Positions 19,490 to 30,184 of a stretch of DNA of 64,000 bases are shown here, in pieces. Under the pieces are notes generated by a model that searched no databases, was not told where the DNA came from, and worked only from the letters and a program-made list of their open reading frames with translations. The position numbers and the translations under genes were made by a program. The DNA lies in NCBI GenBank assembly GCA_905221605.1, contig CAJNDS010000891.1, positions 329,922 through 393,921 on the forward strand. Direction: 5' to 3'. Source of the DNA: Symbiodinium natans. Lineage: Eukaryota > Sar > Dinophyceae > Suessiales > Symbiodiniaceae. The stretch's first letter is position 1. Each line of letters starts with the position of its first letter.

Positions 19490-19737
19490 ACCCGCCCTCT
19501 CTAGGCCCGGGTTTGGGTTTCGGGTTTAGGGTGTAGGGCTTAGAATTTAGGGTGCAGGGCTTGGTAGTTTGGACTTCTTGGGCTGAAGCTTTGTCTAGCC
19601 AGTCTGCAGCTGCCACAAGGGCCAAAGCCCACAATGTGAGCTCACCCGACTTCCTCCCTGAGTCTTGGTCAGACAGTATGTGACACGGATAGCTCCAGAC
19701 AAACCAAGCAGGTACCGAAAGGCTTGATTCTAGCCCC
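19490..19737 (-). CDS. Candidate exon, 86 codons open
   Basis: The minus strand is free of stops from 19737 to about 19490. The convincing part (19737-19550) contains SLSVPAWFVWSYPCHI, SDQDSGRKSGELTLWA and AAADWLDKASAQEVQ; the rest reads degenerate telomeric units (NPKPKP). No ATG is present, so it would be an internal exon. The plus strand has a shorter open frame ending in TGA at about 19682. Confidence 0.42.
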
Positions 19738-19845
19738 TAAACCCTAAACCCTAAACCCTAAACCCTAAACCCTAAACCCTAAACCCTAAACCCTCAGCCC
19801 CAAGCCCTAAACCCTGAACCCTAAACCCTAAACCCTAAACCCTGG
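19735..19845 (-). repeat. CCCTAAA arrays
   Basis: Two blocks of about eight and five units separated by CCCCAAG variants. Confidence 0.93.
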
Positions 19846-19984
19846 GCTTGGGTGGGTAGGATTTAAGGGTGAGAATGCCGTGATGCTGAAAACACGTTTA
19901 CACCCCAAACCCTTAGTTCTATCGGGAAAGGGTTCGCGCAGATAGAACTCGCTTTTTTTCAAATCAAGCTGAGTTTTAACGGAA

Positions 19985-20072
19985 TCCCTAAACCCTAAAC
20001 CCTAAACCCTAAACCCTAAACCCTAAACCCTAAACCCTAAACCCTAAACCCTAAACCCTAAACCCTTAACCC
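19985..20072 (-). repeat. CCCTAAA array
   Basis: Twelve perfect units. Confidence 0.96.
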
Positions 20073-20390
20073 TGGACCGAAGCGCTAGCCACCAAATCTG
20101 AACAAAGGGTCGGCCTTACAACTGAGCCTGCTGATGACTACCCATGACAACCCTTTCAGTCGGAAGATCCCAAGACCCTTGAAGGGTTTAGGATTTCGGA
20201 ATTGGGGCTACGTAGACCCCAAACAAAAAACCGAAACATGAAAACCCTAACCCCAAACCTTAGCCCTAAACCCTATACACAGGGTTTAGGGTTTAGGGTT
20301 GAGGGCTTAGGGCTAAAAGGCTGGGGTTGGGGTTTTGGTTTAGGTTTAGGCTTTCGGGTAGGGCACCGAGATCTTTCAAAACCCCTGAAT

Positions 20391-20600
20391 GCAGGAATAT
20401 GCCCTAATTTAAGATAAGGATCCTGATTATGAATTAGGGTAAAGTCCTCATATAAGTAAGGAATATACCCCAGTCAAAAACTAAGGATCCAGATTATGAT
20501 TTGGGATTTAAGTAGACATACACCCTAATTCATAAGGGATCCTTATTATGAATTAGGGTGTACTCCTGAATTAAGGGATTTTGGAAGACCTGGGGGTTCA
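20391..20600. mobile_element. Family F3a-like composite hairpins
   Basis: Repeated GAATTAGGGT and AAGGATCC motifs pair over 200 bp, and the right edge TTTTGGAAGACCTGG resembles the F3a end at 36371-36386. Probably two overlapping or nested copies. Confidence 0.5.
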
Positions 20601-20739
20601 AGCGTTGTTTATCAGCAGCTAACCCAGGAGGTGTTGAGCCTAAGGGTTGAAACTTTGGAGTGGCTTGGGGTTTAAGGTTTAGTCGTTTAGGGTTTAGGGT
20701 TTCCCCCAAACCCTGTTTAGAACATATACGTATGTGTAT

Positions 20740-20828
20740 ACATATATATATATATGGTCACCCCCAAGCACATACGAATACATATGTATATATATATATG
20801 CTTACTTACTTACTTACTTACTTACTTG

Positions 20829-20888
<60 letters not shown>

Positions 20889-20905
20889 TATATATACACA
20901 CATAA
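20740..20905. repeat. (TA)n, CACCCCCAAG and (CTTA)n microsatellites
   Basis: Two (TA)n tracts flank GGTCACCCCCAAGCAC, followed by about 21 units of CTTA. The TA/poly-C junction resembles the boundaries of the 8.7-10.8 kb island. Leu/Thr/Tyr frames here are artefacts. Confidence 0.85.
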
Positions 20906-21449
20906 ATATATTATGGCTTGGGTACCTTATTGGGACCCTTAGACTATATTAGGGCTCTCTTGTTTTCGTAAACACCCACGACAAAGGGTTATTTAAGTGT
21001 TTTTTCCTTGTGAACGCCGGGCAGCAAGCTCCATAACTCGGGTCATAAGTCCCTTAACTACAGCTCGTCTAGTGAGGGTTTAGGGTTTAGGGTTTAGGGC
21101 TTAGGGTTTTGCGTTTAGGGTTTAGGGTAGGGCTGCCAGTTGACAAGCCGAGAACCCTAAACCTTAAACCCTAAACCCTAAACCCTACACCCTAAACCTA
21201 AACCCTAAACATATGTCTGTCCGGAGACGACGGCTTCTATGGCGGCAAGAGAGCCGGAAAAAAAAACATGGCAAAGTCGAGATGCGCCGCTTAAAAGGCT
21301 CTGCCCTCCCGTGAAGCCCTAGGGTTTAGGGTTTAGGGTTTAGGGTTTAGGGTTTCGGGTTTAGGGTTTAGGGTTTCGGGTTTCGGGTTTAGGGGGCCTC
21401 TTTTGAGATCGAACCCGAGCTGCGGAGTGGAAGCCTCCAAGCTTCTTGA

Positions 21450-21770
21450 CATGCACCCTTACTTGAAGGCTCAGGGTACTGTAGGAACCAATTATGACTT
21501 GGAGGTTCAGGGTTTAGGGTTTAGGGTTTAGGGTTTAGGGTTTAGGGTTTAGGGTTCCAGGTAGTCAGTAACCAATTGTAAGCTTAGTTGAAGCCCACTT
21601 AGTCTAAGCCCCTCAAGTACCCTAATATGGATCTTGAAGGTTCAGGGTACTTAGGAACCAATTATACGTTTAGTTATAACCCACATGTAAGCCCCTTACG
21701 TACCCTGATAGGGATGATAAGCACAGGTTTAATTGGGTTGCTAAGTGCCCTGAGCCTCCAAGTAGAGGGA
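21450..21770. mobile_element. Diverged F1-type elements, one split by TTTAGGG
   Basis: F1 ends (ACTTGAAGG, ACTTGGAGG, CTCCAAGT) and GGTACTTAGGAACCAATTAT motifs recur, as two nested or tandem copies. At 21507-21556 six TTTAGGG units follow a GGTTCAGGG motif and precede TTCCAGGTAGTCAGTAACC. Confidence 0.6.
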
Positions 21771-22342
21771 TCACCCTGAACCCTAAACCCTAAACCCTAA
21801 ACCCCAAATCTAAAACAGTAAGCCAAAAACTTAAAAACTATAAGCCGCACCTGAACCCTAAGCCCGCAGAACCCGAAACCCCATAAACCCAAACTTCCCC
21901 TGTACACCCTAGACCCTACAAACCCTGTACACCCTAGACCCTATAAACCCTAAACACTAGACCCTATAACCCTAAAGGAATGTACGAACCGGGTTTAGGA
22001 GCACCTGGTAAACCCTGAACCCTATAAACCCTATGAACCCTATAAACCCGGAATGTACGAGCCCGGAACCCTAAACCCTAAACCCTAAACCCTAAACCCT
22101 AAACCCTACATAAACCCTACAAACACTAAAGGAATGTGCGAACCGGGTGTAGGGGCAGAGCGTGTGCCCCTTGTTGCGGGGCTTGGCATCGCGTTCGACT
22201 GACTTTGCTCAGACTGGCCTTCGCTGGCCTAGGCCTTTAAAGGCCCTATTGCCTGTTTCTGCCGTGGCAAAATGGGTTTAGGGTTTAGGGTTTAGGGCTA
22301 GGGTTTAGGGTTTAGGGTCTAGGGTGTAGGGTTTGGATTCAG

Positions 22343-22527
22343 CGGCAAAAACAGAGTGTGAACGCGGACCATTCGGATTCAGGAAATCGAGTGACGAGGC
22401 GTTTGGCCCGAGGACGCGTCCATGAGCAGAGCTGTGGCGACGGCTCTTTTGCCGATCGGCCACTGCCCTATCTGCCACTGAGAGTTTCTCAGAGATCTAA
22501 GAGGTGTGCCTGCCAGCCTGTGTTTCT
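22343..22527 (-). CDS. Coding-like island open on both strands
   Basis: The whole 185 bp has one open frame on each strand. Minus, after CACCTCTTAG, contains ISEKLSVADRAVADRQ, KSRRHSSAHGRVLG and SHSVFAAESK. Plus contains RVTRRLARGRVHEQSC. Minus is preferred for its acceptor and for agreement with neighbours, but strand is undecided. Confidence 0.35.
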
Positions 22528-23977
22528 TAGGGTTTAGGGTTTAGGGTTTAGGGTTTAGGGTTTAGGGTTTAGGGTTTAGGGGCCCTTACAAGGGGACTTC
22601 CTATATACCTCGTATATACTCAATACACCCAATGGCCCATACTTCAGAACCGGTCCTACCCAGTACGGCTTTGCGGATAAACTTGCTAGGGGGTTTAGGG
22701 TTTAGGGTTTAGGGTTTAGGGTTTAGGGTTTAGGGTTTAGGGTTTAGGGTTTGGGGTTCATGGTTCGGGTACGGGTATCCTCTTCATATTGCAGGGTCCA
22801 GAAGGGGCACCTGACAACGAACAAGGGAATAAGGGCCCCCTCTAATCCCCTCAGGCTCACCCTAAACCCTAAACCCTCAGCCCCCTTGAACCCTAAACTC
22901 TAAACCCAGAATAGCCGCAAGGTCGGCTCCCTCTTTAACAAGGAACCCTAAACCCTAAACCCTAAACCCTAAACCCTAAACCCTAAACCCTTTGAAGGGG
23001 CCCTCCTCCAAGTGGAAATGGTGGATCCCTTCAAAGGGCCTTTAGACCAGCCCTGTGGGGTGTTGGGCTTAGGTTCTTGGGTACAGGCTTTAGGGCTTTA
23101 GGGTTTAGGATTTAGGGTTTAGGGCAACCCTAAACCGTAAACCCAAAACCGGAAACCGGTTTTCGGGTACAGGGTCTAGGGCTCAGGTTGTGCACCTCCC
23201 TCGATTTTGAGGGTTTCCAGATTAGGGGCACCCTTTTTTAAACAGGATTCTATTCTATTTGGGGCCGTGAGCGCTAAACCCTAAACCCTAAACCCTGAAC
23301 CCTGAACCCTGAACCCTAAACACTTAGGACCTAGGGTTTGGCGCCTTAGGCGTTGGGCAGACTTGGCTGCTTTTTGTTGGGGAGAGGAGGGAATATGTCA
23401 GCTAGCCGAAATCCTAAACCCGAAGCCCTAAACCCTAAACCCTAAACCCCAAACCCTAAACCCCAAACCCTAAACCCTAAGCCCTTAAGAAGCTGATTCA
23501 GGGTCTCCTTGAGTTCCGGGAACATGCTGGCAGGTCTGTCGCAGGTGACAAGGGGGAAGGAGTTGCATGGACTGCGCATCAGTGAAACCCGCTTAGATAT
23601 AGGGCTTGGGGTTTAGGGTCTAGGGTTAAGTGGCTTGAGGATTGCGCGCGCTTATGGGTTTATGATCCGCTGCAAGCCCATCTACCGTAAACCCTAAACC
23701 CTAAACCCTGAACCTTAAAAGGGGGAACGTGAAACATCCCAAAGGCCAAGGGCCTACCCACCCAAACAGTGGTTGGGGTTGAAGGTTGAGGGTTTTGGGT
23801 TGAAAGTTTGGGAAACCCTAAACGCTAAACCCTAAGCCCTAAACCCCAAACCCTAAACCCAATAGCAACAAAAAGCCTTCACTCCAAGGCCCTGCCGCGA
23901 AGCCCCTGACGACTTGTCGGTGCCAACAAGAAGAACAACGAAAGAAATGTCACTGCCCTAAACCCTTAACCCCAAGT

Positions 23978-24043
23978 TTAGGGTTTAGGGTTTAGGGTTT
24001 AGGGTTTAGGGTTTAGGGTTTAGGGTTTAGGGTTTAGGGTTGT
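23978..24043 (+). repeat. TTTAGGG array
   Basis: Nine units. Confidence 0.95.
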
Positions 24044-24063
24044 AACTTGGACCCGTCAGGTTG

Positions 24064-24253
24064 CACCCTTGAGTTTTGGGGACCCTTTGTAAACGATCCT
24101 TCGGGTAGAATAAGGGCTATATTCGGAGCATAGTGAGGTTTAGGGTTTGGGGTTTAGGGTTTAGGGTTTAGGTTTAGGGTTTAGGGTTTAGGGTTTAGGG
24201 TTTAGGGTTTAGGGCCTTTGTGGGTAAAACCTTAGGGGTACGAGTCTTTATCC
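24064..24253. mobile_element. Family F12 element split by a telomeric array
   Basis: The left half (to 24138) contains AATAAGGGCTATATTCGGAG and the right half (from 24215) contains AACCTTAGGGGTACGAGTCT. The copy at 38019-38097 has the two halves joined with only GGAA between them. The array at 24139-24214 is therefore an insertion in this copy. Confidence 0.75.
24139..24214 (+). repeat. TTTAGGG array inside F12
   Basis: Eleven units, including one TTTGGGG and one shortened TTAGG unit, absent from the sister copy at 38 kb. Confidence 0.93.
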
Positions 24254-24693
24254 AATGAAAACCCTACACCCCTAAACCCCAAACCCTAACACCCAACATG
24301 GAGAAAGTCGAAAGAAGAAACATAGGCCCCAAACCCTAAACCCTAAACCCTAAACCCTATACCCCAAACCCCAAACCCTAAACCCTAAACCCTAATTAAA
24401 CCCTAATCAAACCCTAAAGTTTTAGCCGGGCCTTAGCCCTGGCGCAACTCCCTTCCGAATTCAGGCCAGGCGGGCCTGCCTTTGCCTCCGGCAACCACTT
24501 CAGTCTAGCGTCTAACCCCTCAGCCCTAAGCCCGTTTAGGGTTTAGGGTTTAGGGTTTAGGGTTTAGGGTTTAGGGTTTAGGGTTTAGGGTTTAGGGTTT
24601 AGCCCTTAAAAGCCCTAACCCCTAAACCCTGCACCCAGGCTCAGTCAGTCACATCCCGCTGTGAAAAACACCTGGCTCAAAACCCCCCTTGAG

Positions 24694-24815
24694 GCCCTAA
24701 ACCCTAAACCCTAAACCCTAAACCCTAAACCCTAAACCCTAAACCCTAAACCCTAAACCCTAAACCCTAAACCCTAAACCCTAAACCCTAAACCTAAACC
24801 CTAAACCCTAAACCC
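24694..24815 (-). repeat. CCCTAAA array
   Basis: About 17 units with one six-base CCTAAA slip. Confidence 0.96.
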
Positions 24816-25015
24816 GCGTCCCTTGCGGTTAGTGTGCAACGTTGACTGAATCTCCTTGGTTCAGGGTTAGGTTTTCGGGTCTGGTTAGGTAGGTTAGGGT
24901 TTAGGATTACCGGGTTTCTACTAATTTGCTTAAGAGACCCCCAAACACATGAAATGAAAATCCCTGCGTTACCCTTATAAGGAAGAATGTTTTTGTTTTT
25001 GGTGGGGCTTCCTAG

Positions 25016-25127
25016 GCTGCCCAGTAACCCAGGCTTAAAAAAGGTGCCCTTTTTTGCTTAAAGGGGTTTAGAAGGGAACCTAAACTCCCCAAAAAAGGAA
25101 TAAGGGTACTACTGGGCATCCTGGCTT
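25016..25127. mobile_element. Family F4 element, intact copy
   Basis: CTGCCCAGTAACCCAGGC to TACTACTGGGCATCCTGG, nearly identical to 7915-8023. Confidence 0.75.
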
Positions 25128-26013
25128 CTTAAGCAACTAGTAGGTTTAGGGGGTTGGTGCCTTTTTCAGGTGTCGCGCGAGGGGGATCGCAAGGGACTAG
25201 TTGAGGGTCAGGGCTTCACGCCTTTGCAACGCCCAGTCCCCCCAACCCCGACCCCGGGGTCACCCTAAGCCCTAAACCCTAAAAACCCTCAACGCCCTAA
25301 AATCCCTAAAAGCCCGAAAAGCCCTAAAACACTAAAGACATAAAATCTAAAAGCCCGAAAGCCCTTAAAGAACCCCAAACCCTAAAGCTACGAAGCGGGC
25401 TGTAGGAATCCAACGTTTTGGGTGACATGCATGGTGAGGAAGGCCCGCCCCCTTAGTGCCTTGCACGGCAGGGAAGAAGACAGGGAACCAAGCAGTTCCG
25501 ACGGGAGCTCCGGTGCAGCTTGGGGATTGCAAGGCTTTTTTAGGGTTTCGGACAAACCCTAAACTCTAAACCCTGTACCTTAAACCCTAAACTCCTTGTA
25601 CCGTAAACCCTAAACCCTAAACCCTAAACCCTAAACCCTAAACCCTAAACCCTAAACCCTGTACCTTAAACCCTAAACTCCTTGGGGCGATGTCTGACAA
25701 TTCTCGGGTGCCAGCTACTTTGCCCTGGGGAAGAAGACCGCTGAAGCTGATGTCGAGGGCTTAGGGTGTAGGGTTTGTTGCGGACTTTTGGTTTTCAGGG
25801 TGTAGGGTTCTAAGTCCTCACTTAACCCATGTTCGGCTCGGGGTCAGTAAGATTTGCCCTGAAGGCCGAATGGTAGAAGTGGGCACACGCACCTGCATGA
25901 AGATTCCCAGGCTACCTCACACCCCTACTTAACTCCAAAACCCTGAGCCCGAAACCTCGTAAGGATGAGGGTTGAGGGGGGTTCCCCCCCCCAAAACAAA
26001 CAACAAATAAAAA

Positions 26014-26240
26014 CTTGATATGTCTAATTATTGCAATCTTCATAGTTTAACATAAGAGAATTTAGGGCTTAAGATGGGTGGTTGTCAACATTGTGATCCC
26101 TTTTTGGGTACCTTTTATAATGCGGCGCCTAGTCTTTAGGGGTACCCCAAAAGGGATCACAATTTTGACAACCACCCAAATGAGAATCAGTACAGAGCGC
26201 TTGATATGTCTCATCATTACAATCAATATAGTTTAACATA
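26014..26240. repeat. 41-bp direct repeats flanking an F8 element
   Basis: A unit starting TTGATATGTCTAATTATTGC and ending ATAGTTTAACATAA occurs at 26014-26054 and, diverged, at 26200-26240, on either side of the F8 hairpin at 26075-26178. Confidence 0.75.
26075..26178. mobile_element. Family F8 hairpin element
   Basis: Inverted ends TGGGTGGTTGTCAA and TTGACAACCACCCA with inner GGGATCCC-type pairing. A second copy lies 345 bp downstream. Confidence 0.8.
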
Positions 26241-26360
26241 ACCAAGACAAGCAATTATGTTTAAGTACAGTGTGCCCGCACAACTTGTTTTCCTCTCTAC
26301 ATTTCCACCTCCCGACCGGACCTCAGCAATAGAAGATTCAAGAAGGTAGGTCCTGGAGGG

Positions 26361-26460
26361 CGGGGGGGGGGGGGGGGACCACATACATACATACATACAT
26401 ACATACATACATACATACATACATACATACATACATACATACATACATACATACATACAT

Positions 26461-26482
<22 letters not shown>
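26361..26482. repeat. Poly-G followed by (CATA)n
   Basis: About 17 G then ACCA and about 25 CATA units, ending in (CA)n. The Cys/Val/Met frames on the minus strand come from this repeat. Confidence 0.95.
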
Positions 26483-26491
<9 letters not shown>

Positions 26492-26522
26492 GATGTACAT
26501 GCACAAAAAATGCATACATATA

Positions 26523-26625
26523 TGGGTGGTTGTCAAAATCATGGCCCAATTTTGGATCCCTATTATAATACGGCACCTAGTATTTAGGGTACCCAAAAAG
26601 GGATCATCATGTTCACGACCACCCA
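26523..26625. mobile_element. Family F8 hairpin element, second copy
   Basis: TGGGTGGTTGTCAAAATC to TTCACGACCACCCA. TATA flanks both sides and may be a 4-bp target duplication or chance in AT-rich DNA. Confidence 0.78.
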
Positions 26626-27188
26626 TATACGCAAGCTGTTTAGGGAAGATTGCAGGATTCAGCGTTGTCCCAATAGCTCCGTGCACCACAGGAGCACACA
26701 CCCAGCAGCCAACAACCAACCCTCAACACCGATGTGAGTGGAGGACTTACTGTAGGGTTTTTAGGGTTTAGGGTTTTGGGTTCAGAGCTTAGGGCTTAGG
26801 GCTTAGGGCTTCGGGCTTAGGGCTTAGGGTCGAACGAAATGAGGGCAGGTTACCAGACCATCCATCTCTGAGATTCCCAAGCACCCCCCGACCCCCGAAC
26901 AAAGAAATTACAAAAGCAACTTGTGTACACACAGCTGCATACCTACATGGTCTCTTTTGAAGTGGGGAGGCTTTAACATGACGATGGTTTATCAAGTGGC
27001 TAAAGGAGGGACCCTTATAGGGGACCTTTGTACTTAGGGTTTCTTTAGGGGTTATTGAAGGGCTACTGAGGTATATATGGACTCTTTAAGGATTCAAAAG
27101 TGGCTATGTAAATATATATATAGGGGAATGTTCTAGGGGCCCTCCTTATACCCCTGTAAGTTTGCCTGTACGTCTTTCTTCTACGTCT

Positions 27189-27331
27189 ACTTGAAGGTTC
27201 ATGGTACTTAGTAACCAATTATAACTGTACTTATAACTGTACGTATAACCATATTAGGGCACTTAAGGGGCTTATCAGTACAGTTATAAGTACAGTTATA
27301 ATTGGTTAAAAAGTACCATGAACCTTCAAGT
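27189..27331. mobile_element. Family F1 hairpin element with target duplication
   Basis: Same 143-bp structure as 19248-19390. TACGTCT occurs just before (27182-27188) and at the right end (27331-27337). Confidence 0.85.
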
Positions 27332-27454
27332 ACGTCTCTTGCCCTACGAGGGTTTTGGGGTGTTCCTGCTGCCACTGCACCGGTGCGCGCAAGTCTCCTT
27401 TGCCACTCTTGGCGGATGCTCCCAGAGTCGCATCTGGGGTTTCTAGACTCTAAA

Positions 27455-27600
27455 CCCTAAACCCTAAACCCTAAACCCCTAAACCCTAAACCCTAAACCC
27501 TAAACCCCTAAACCCTAAACCCTAAACCCTAAACCCCTAAACCCCAAAACCCCTAAACCCCTAAACCCCTAAACCCCTAAACCCCTAAACCCTAAACCCG
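27455..27600 (-). repeat. CCCTAAA/CCCCTAAA mixed array
   Basis: Heptamers at the left pass into octamers CCCCTAAA at the right. Confidence 0.94.
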
Positions 27601-27616
27601 CCTCAACCACCCACGA

Positions 27617-27722
27617 GCAACCTGGCAAGAAGAAAGGCGCCTTTTTTGGTTGGTTGAAAGGGCGTTTAGAAGGGAACCGAAGCCCTCATCCAAGGAAATA
27701 AGGGCCTACTCCGGGTCCTGGC
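27617..27722. mobile_element. Family F4 element
   Basis: GCGCCTTTTTTGGTTGG core and GGAAATAAGGGCCTACTCCG end. Confidence 0.6.
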
Positions 27723-27850
27723 CCTAAACCCTAAACACTAAACCCTAAACCCTGAACACCCTACACCCTAAACCCTAAATAAACCCTAAACCCAATAAGA
27801 GGCTCAAGCCTACAGGCTCCGCAGTTTTGCTACCCCCCCAAGGGACGACC

Positions 27851-27898
27851 TGAGAGCCATTCCGCTCGAAAAGTTCGTCGATTGACCAAAGCAGCGGT
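27851..27898 (-). CDS. Candidate exon with both splice sites
   Basis: Minus strand: acceptor GAGCGACTGGCAG, then TAALVNRRTFRAEWLS, then donor GTCGTC after CTCAG. The plus strand is also open across the island. Confidence 0.38.
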
Positions 27899-28009
27899 CT
27901 GCCAGTCGCTCAGCTACCAGTTTTAAGGTTCCGTCGTTTCGGGTTTAGGGTTTAGGGTTTAGGGCTTAGGGTTTATAGGGTTTAGGGCTTAGGGTTTAGG
28001 GTTTAGGGT

Positions 28010-28153
28010 TCACATGAACTGCATGTACCAAATCCTGCGACTGAGGTGTTTTGGCAAAGCGTTAAGGTGGAATTCTGGCAGAAACTGCTCCAACAACGTA
28101 GACAGGTCCCCCAGTCGCCAGGTAACAAAGAGAAAGAGGGTACGGGATGTACG
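28010..28153 (-). CDS. Candidate terminal exon
   Basis: The minus strand is open for 47 codons to TGA at 28010-28012 and contains FVTWRLGDLSTLLEQF and PEFHLNALPKHLSRRI. A CTCTTTCTCTTTGTTAC pyrimidine tract lies inside the 5' part, so the true exon may begin later. A plus frame of similar length is open (MNCMYQILRLRCFGK). Confidence 0.42.
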   Translation of the reverse strand, partial: RTSRTLFLFVTWRLGDLSTLLEQFLPEFHLNALPKHLSRRIWYMQFM

Positions 28154-28262
28154 CCTAAACCCTAAACCCTAAACCCTAAACCCTAAACCCTAAACCCTAA
28201 ACCCTAAACCCTAAACCCTAAACCCTAAACCCTAAACCCTAAACCCTAAAACCCTACACCCT
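28153..28262 (-). repeat. CCCTAAA array
   Basis: About 15 perfect units. Confidence 0.96.
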
Positions 28263-28520
28263 GGGTTTTAGGGTGTACTTCGGTCGGATTTAGGGTTTGG
28301 GTTTTTCAGCGGGGCTTAGGACCCCAGCCCTAACCAAAGGAAAGAAGGGCAAGGGCTTGGAGCCTCGGTGGCTCAAGAAACCCCAACCTTGTCAAAACCT
28401 TCAGCCCTTAGGGTTTAGGGTTTAGGGTTTAGGGTTTAGGGTTTAGGGTTTAGAGCCCTAAATTATCTGTTGCGCTTGTGAGGCTTGTAGGACATGGATC
28501 GGGTTGGGAATGAACAACTA

Positions 28521-28630
28521 GACCCAAGAGTAAACTGGGATTAAAAGGAGTACCCTTTTGGTTTAAAGCGCGCTTATATGCGAACCTGAAACCTAAACAA
28601 CGGGAACAAGGGCCTGCTCTTGGTCCTAGC
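28521..28630. mobile_element. Family F4 element
   Basis: CCAAGAGTAAACTGGGATTA to GGGCCTGCTCTTGGTCCTAG, a diverged copy. A shorter tail-only copy ends at about 28712. Confidence 0.6.
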
Positions 28631-28809
28631 CAAAACCCTAAACTCTGAACCCTAAACCTAAAAGGGACTTAGGGCCTACTCTGGGTCCTAGGGCATGAAC
28701 CAGAGAGTCTAAACCCTAAACCCTAAACCCTAAACCCTAAATCCGAAACCCTAAACCCTAAACCCTAAACCCTAAACCCTAAACCCTAAACCCTAAACCC
28801 CTAAACGCT

Positions 28810-28905
28810 AAAGTGCATCTGTTTGCCAAAGGTGTGCGACTGCCTCTTGCGCCTGGGCGCTAGCTGACCCCATCATCTGTCTTGCTGCCATGTTGCCGAG
28901 CCGAA
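28810..28905 (-). CDS. Candidate C-terminal exon, Ala/Gln/Met-rich
   Basis: The minus strand reads GNMAARQMMGSASAQAQE, AVAHLWQTDAL and then TAG. The helix-forming composition argues for real coding. Upstream is degenerate CTTAGGG, so the acceptor is unclear. Confidence 0.4.
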
Positions 28906-28924
28906 GCCCTAAGCACTGAAGGTT

Positions 28925-29045
28925 TAGTGTTTAGGGGTTTAGGGGTTTAGGGGTTTAGGGGTTTAGGGGTTTAGGGGTTTAGGGGTTTAGGGGTTTAGGG
29001 GTTTAGGGGTTTAGGGGTTTAGGGTTTAGGGGTTAGGGTTTAGGG
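28925..29045 (+). repeat. TTTAGGGG octamer array
   Basis: About 14 octamers with heptamers at the right edge. Confidence 0.95.
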
Positions 29046-29447
29046 AGCCCAAACCCCTAAACCCTACTTAGCCCGTCCAAGCAGCCCGGTCAGTTGGGGT
29101 CGTGGCTTTATGGCCTGGAATGGGCCAAGGCCCTAGCGACCAAGTACCTAAACCCTAAACCCTAAACCCGAAGTGCTAAAAGGGTTAAAGGGTTCAGGGT
29201 ATAGGCTTTACGTAGGGTACCCTATGCCCCTAATGTCTAAGCTTACTAAACCGTAAGTCCTGCACCCTGAACCCTATACCCTATACCCTATACCCTAAAC
29301 CCTAAACCCTAAACCCTAAACCCTAAACCCTAAACCCAGCATAGTGACTGTGAGGCCCAAGTCTGTACTATAGACGGAGGGGTCTTTCAAACTCAGGAAG
29401 TGCCTGATCTCCCCTATAAGGACACCTAGAAGGGACCCTAAGATTGC

Positions 29448-29530
29448 TAAACCCTAAACCCTAAACCCTAAACCCTAAACCCTAAACCCTAAACCCTAAA
29501 CCCTAAACCCTAAACCCTAAACCCTAAACA
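29448..29530 (-). repeat. CCCTAAA array
   Basis: Eleven to twelve perfect units. Confidence 0.95.
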
Positions 29531-29895
29531 GAAAACCCTAAACCTTAAACCCTAAACCCTTAGCAGTGCCTTGGGTGGGGTCTACATAGGGTAACCCGGG
29601 ACCCGAGACCCTTAACCCTATGGCCCCCAAGTACTGGATCGAGCTCTCTTTTGCCTTTCTTCAAGGGTTGAGGGTTTAGGGTTTAGGGTTTAGGGTTTCG
29701 GGTTTAGGGCTTGAATCAGGGCTCGAGATCAGGGCTGTAGGCCACTCAACCCTAAACCCAAACCCCCAACCGTGACAGAATGCGGGTGCTCAGGAGGTAT
29801 TGTCAATATTGAGATCCCGCAAGTATGATGTGAACTGCCCCAAATACCCATGGTCAGTCAACTCTATTTCCCCTCATCGGCAGAAGGCTACTTAC

Positions 29896-30000
29896 TATAC
29901 AAACACTGCGGAGAGTTCCACGAGTGCCCTTGTACGGCACGGGCAAACTAAACTGCGCTTCTTTGTTCAGAAAAACTATTGTGGGTTTTGGGTTGCCCTA
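29896..30000 (-). CDS. Candidate exon with GTAAGT donor
   Basis: Minus strand: FLNKEAQFSLPVPYKG and TRGTLRSVCI, then a consensus GTAAGT donor at 29890-29895. The plus strand carries an 80-codon frame over 29800-30042 (KYDVNCPKYPWSVNS), so strand is contested; the donor favours minus. Confidence 0.38.
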
Positions 30001-30134
30001 AACCCTAAACCCAAACCCCAAACCCCAAACCCTAAACCCTGAACCCTGAACCCCCAAACCCTGAACCCCCAAAACCCTACACCCTAAACCCCTAACCCTT
30101 AACTCTGCTGGCCCGTGCAACTGCAGATCAAGAC

Positions 30135-30184
30135 CCTGAGGAGCCAACCTTCGCTTCTGATTCCGTTTCAGGGTCTGCGGGCCA
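30135..30184 (-). CDS. Candidate short exon after strong pyrimidine tract
   Basis: Minus strand: CTCTCTCTCCGTTGTCTCCC, CCAG is a textbook 3' splice site, followed by WPADPETESEAKVGSS. One of the best acceptors in the window. Confidence 0.45.

Noticed and set aside
20660-20952. Leu/Thr/Tyr-rich frames on the plus strand
   Set aside because: Produced by the (CTTA)n and (TA)n microsatellites in all three frames.
26223-26719. Cys/Val/Met-rich frames on the minus strand
   Set aside because: Produced by (CATA)n; neighbouring sequence is F8 hairpins.
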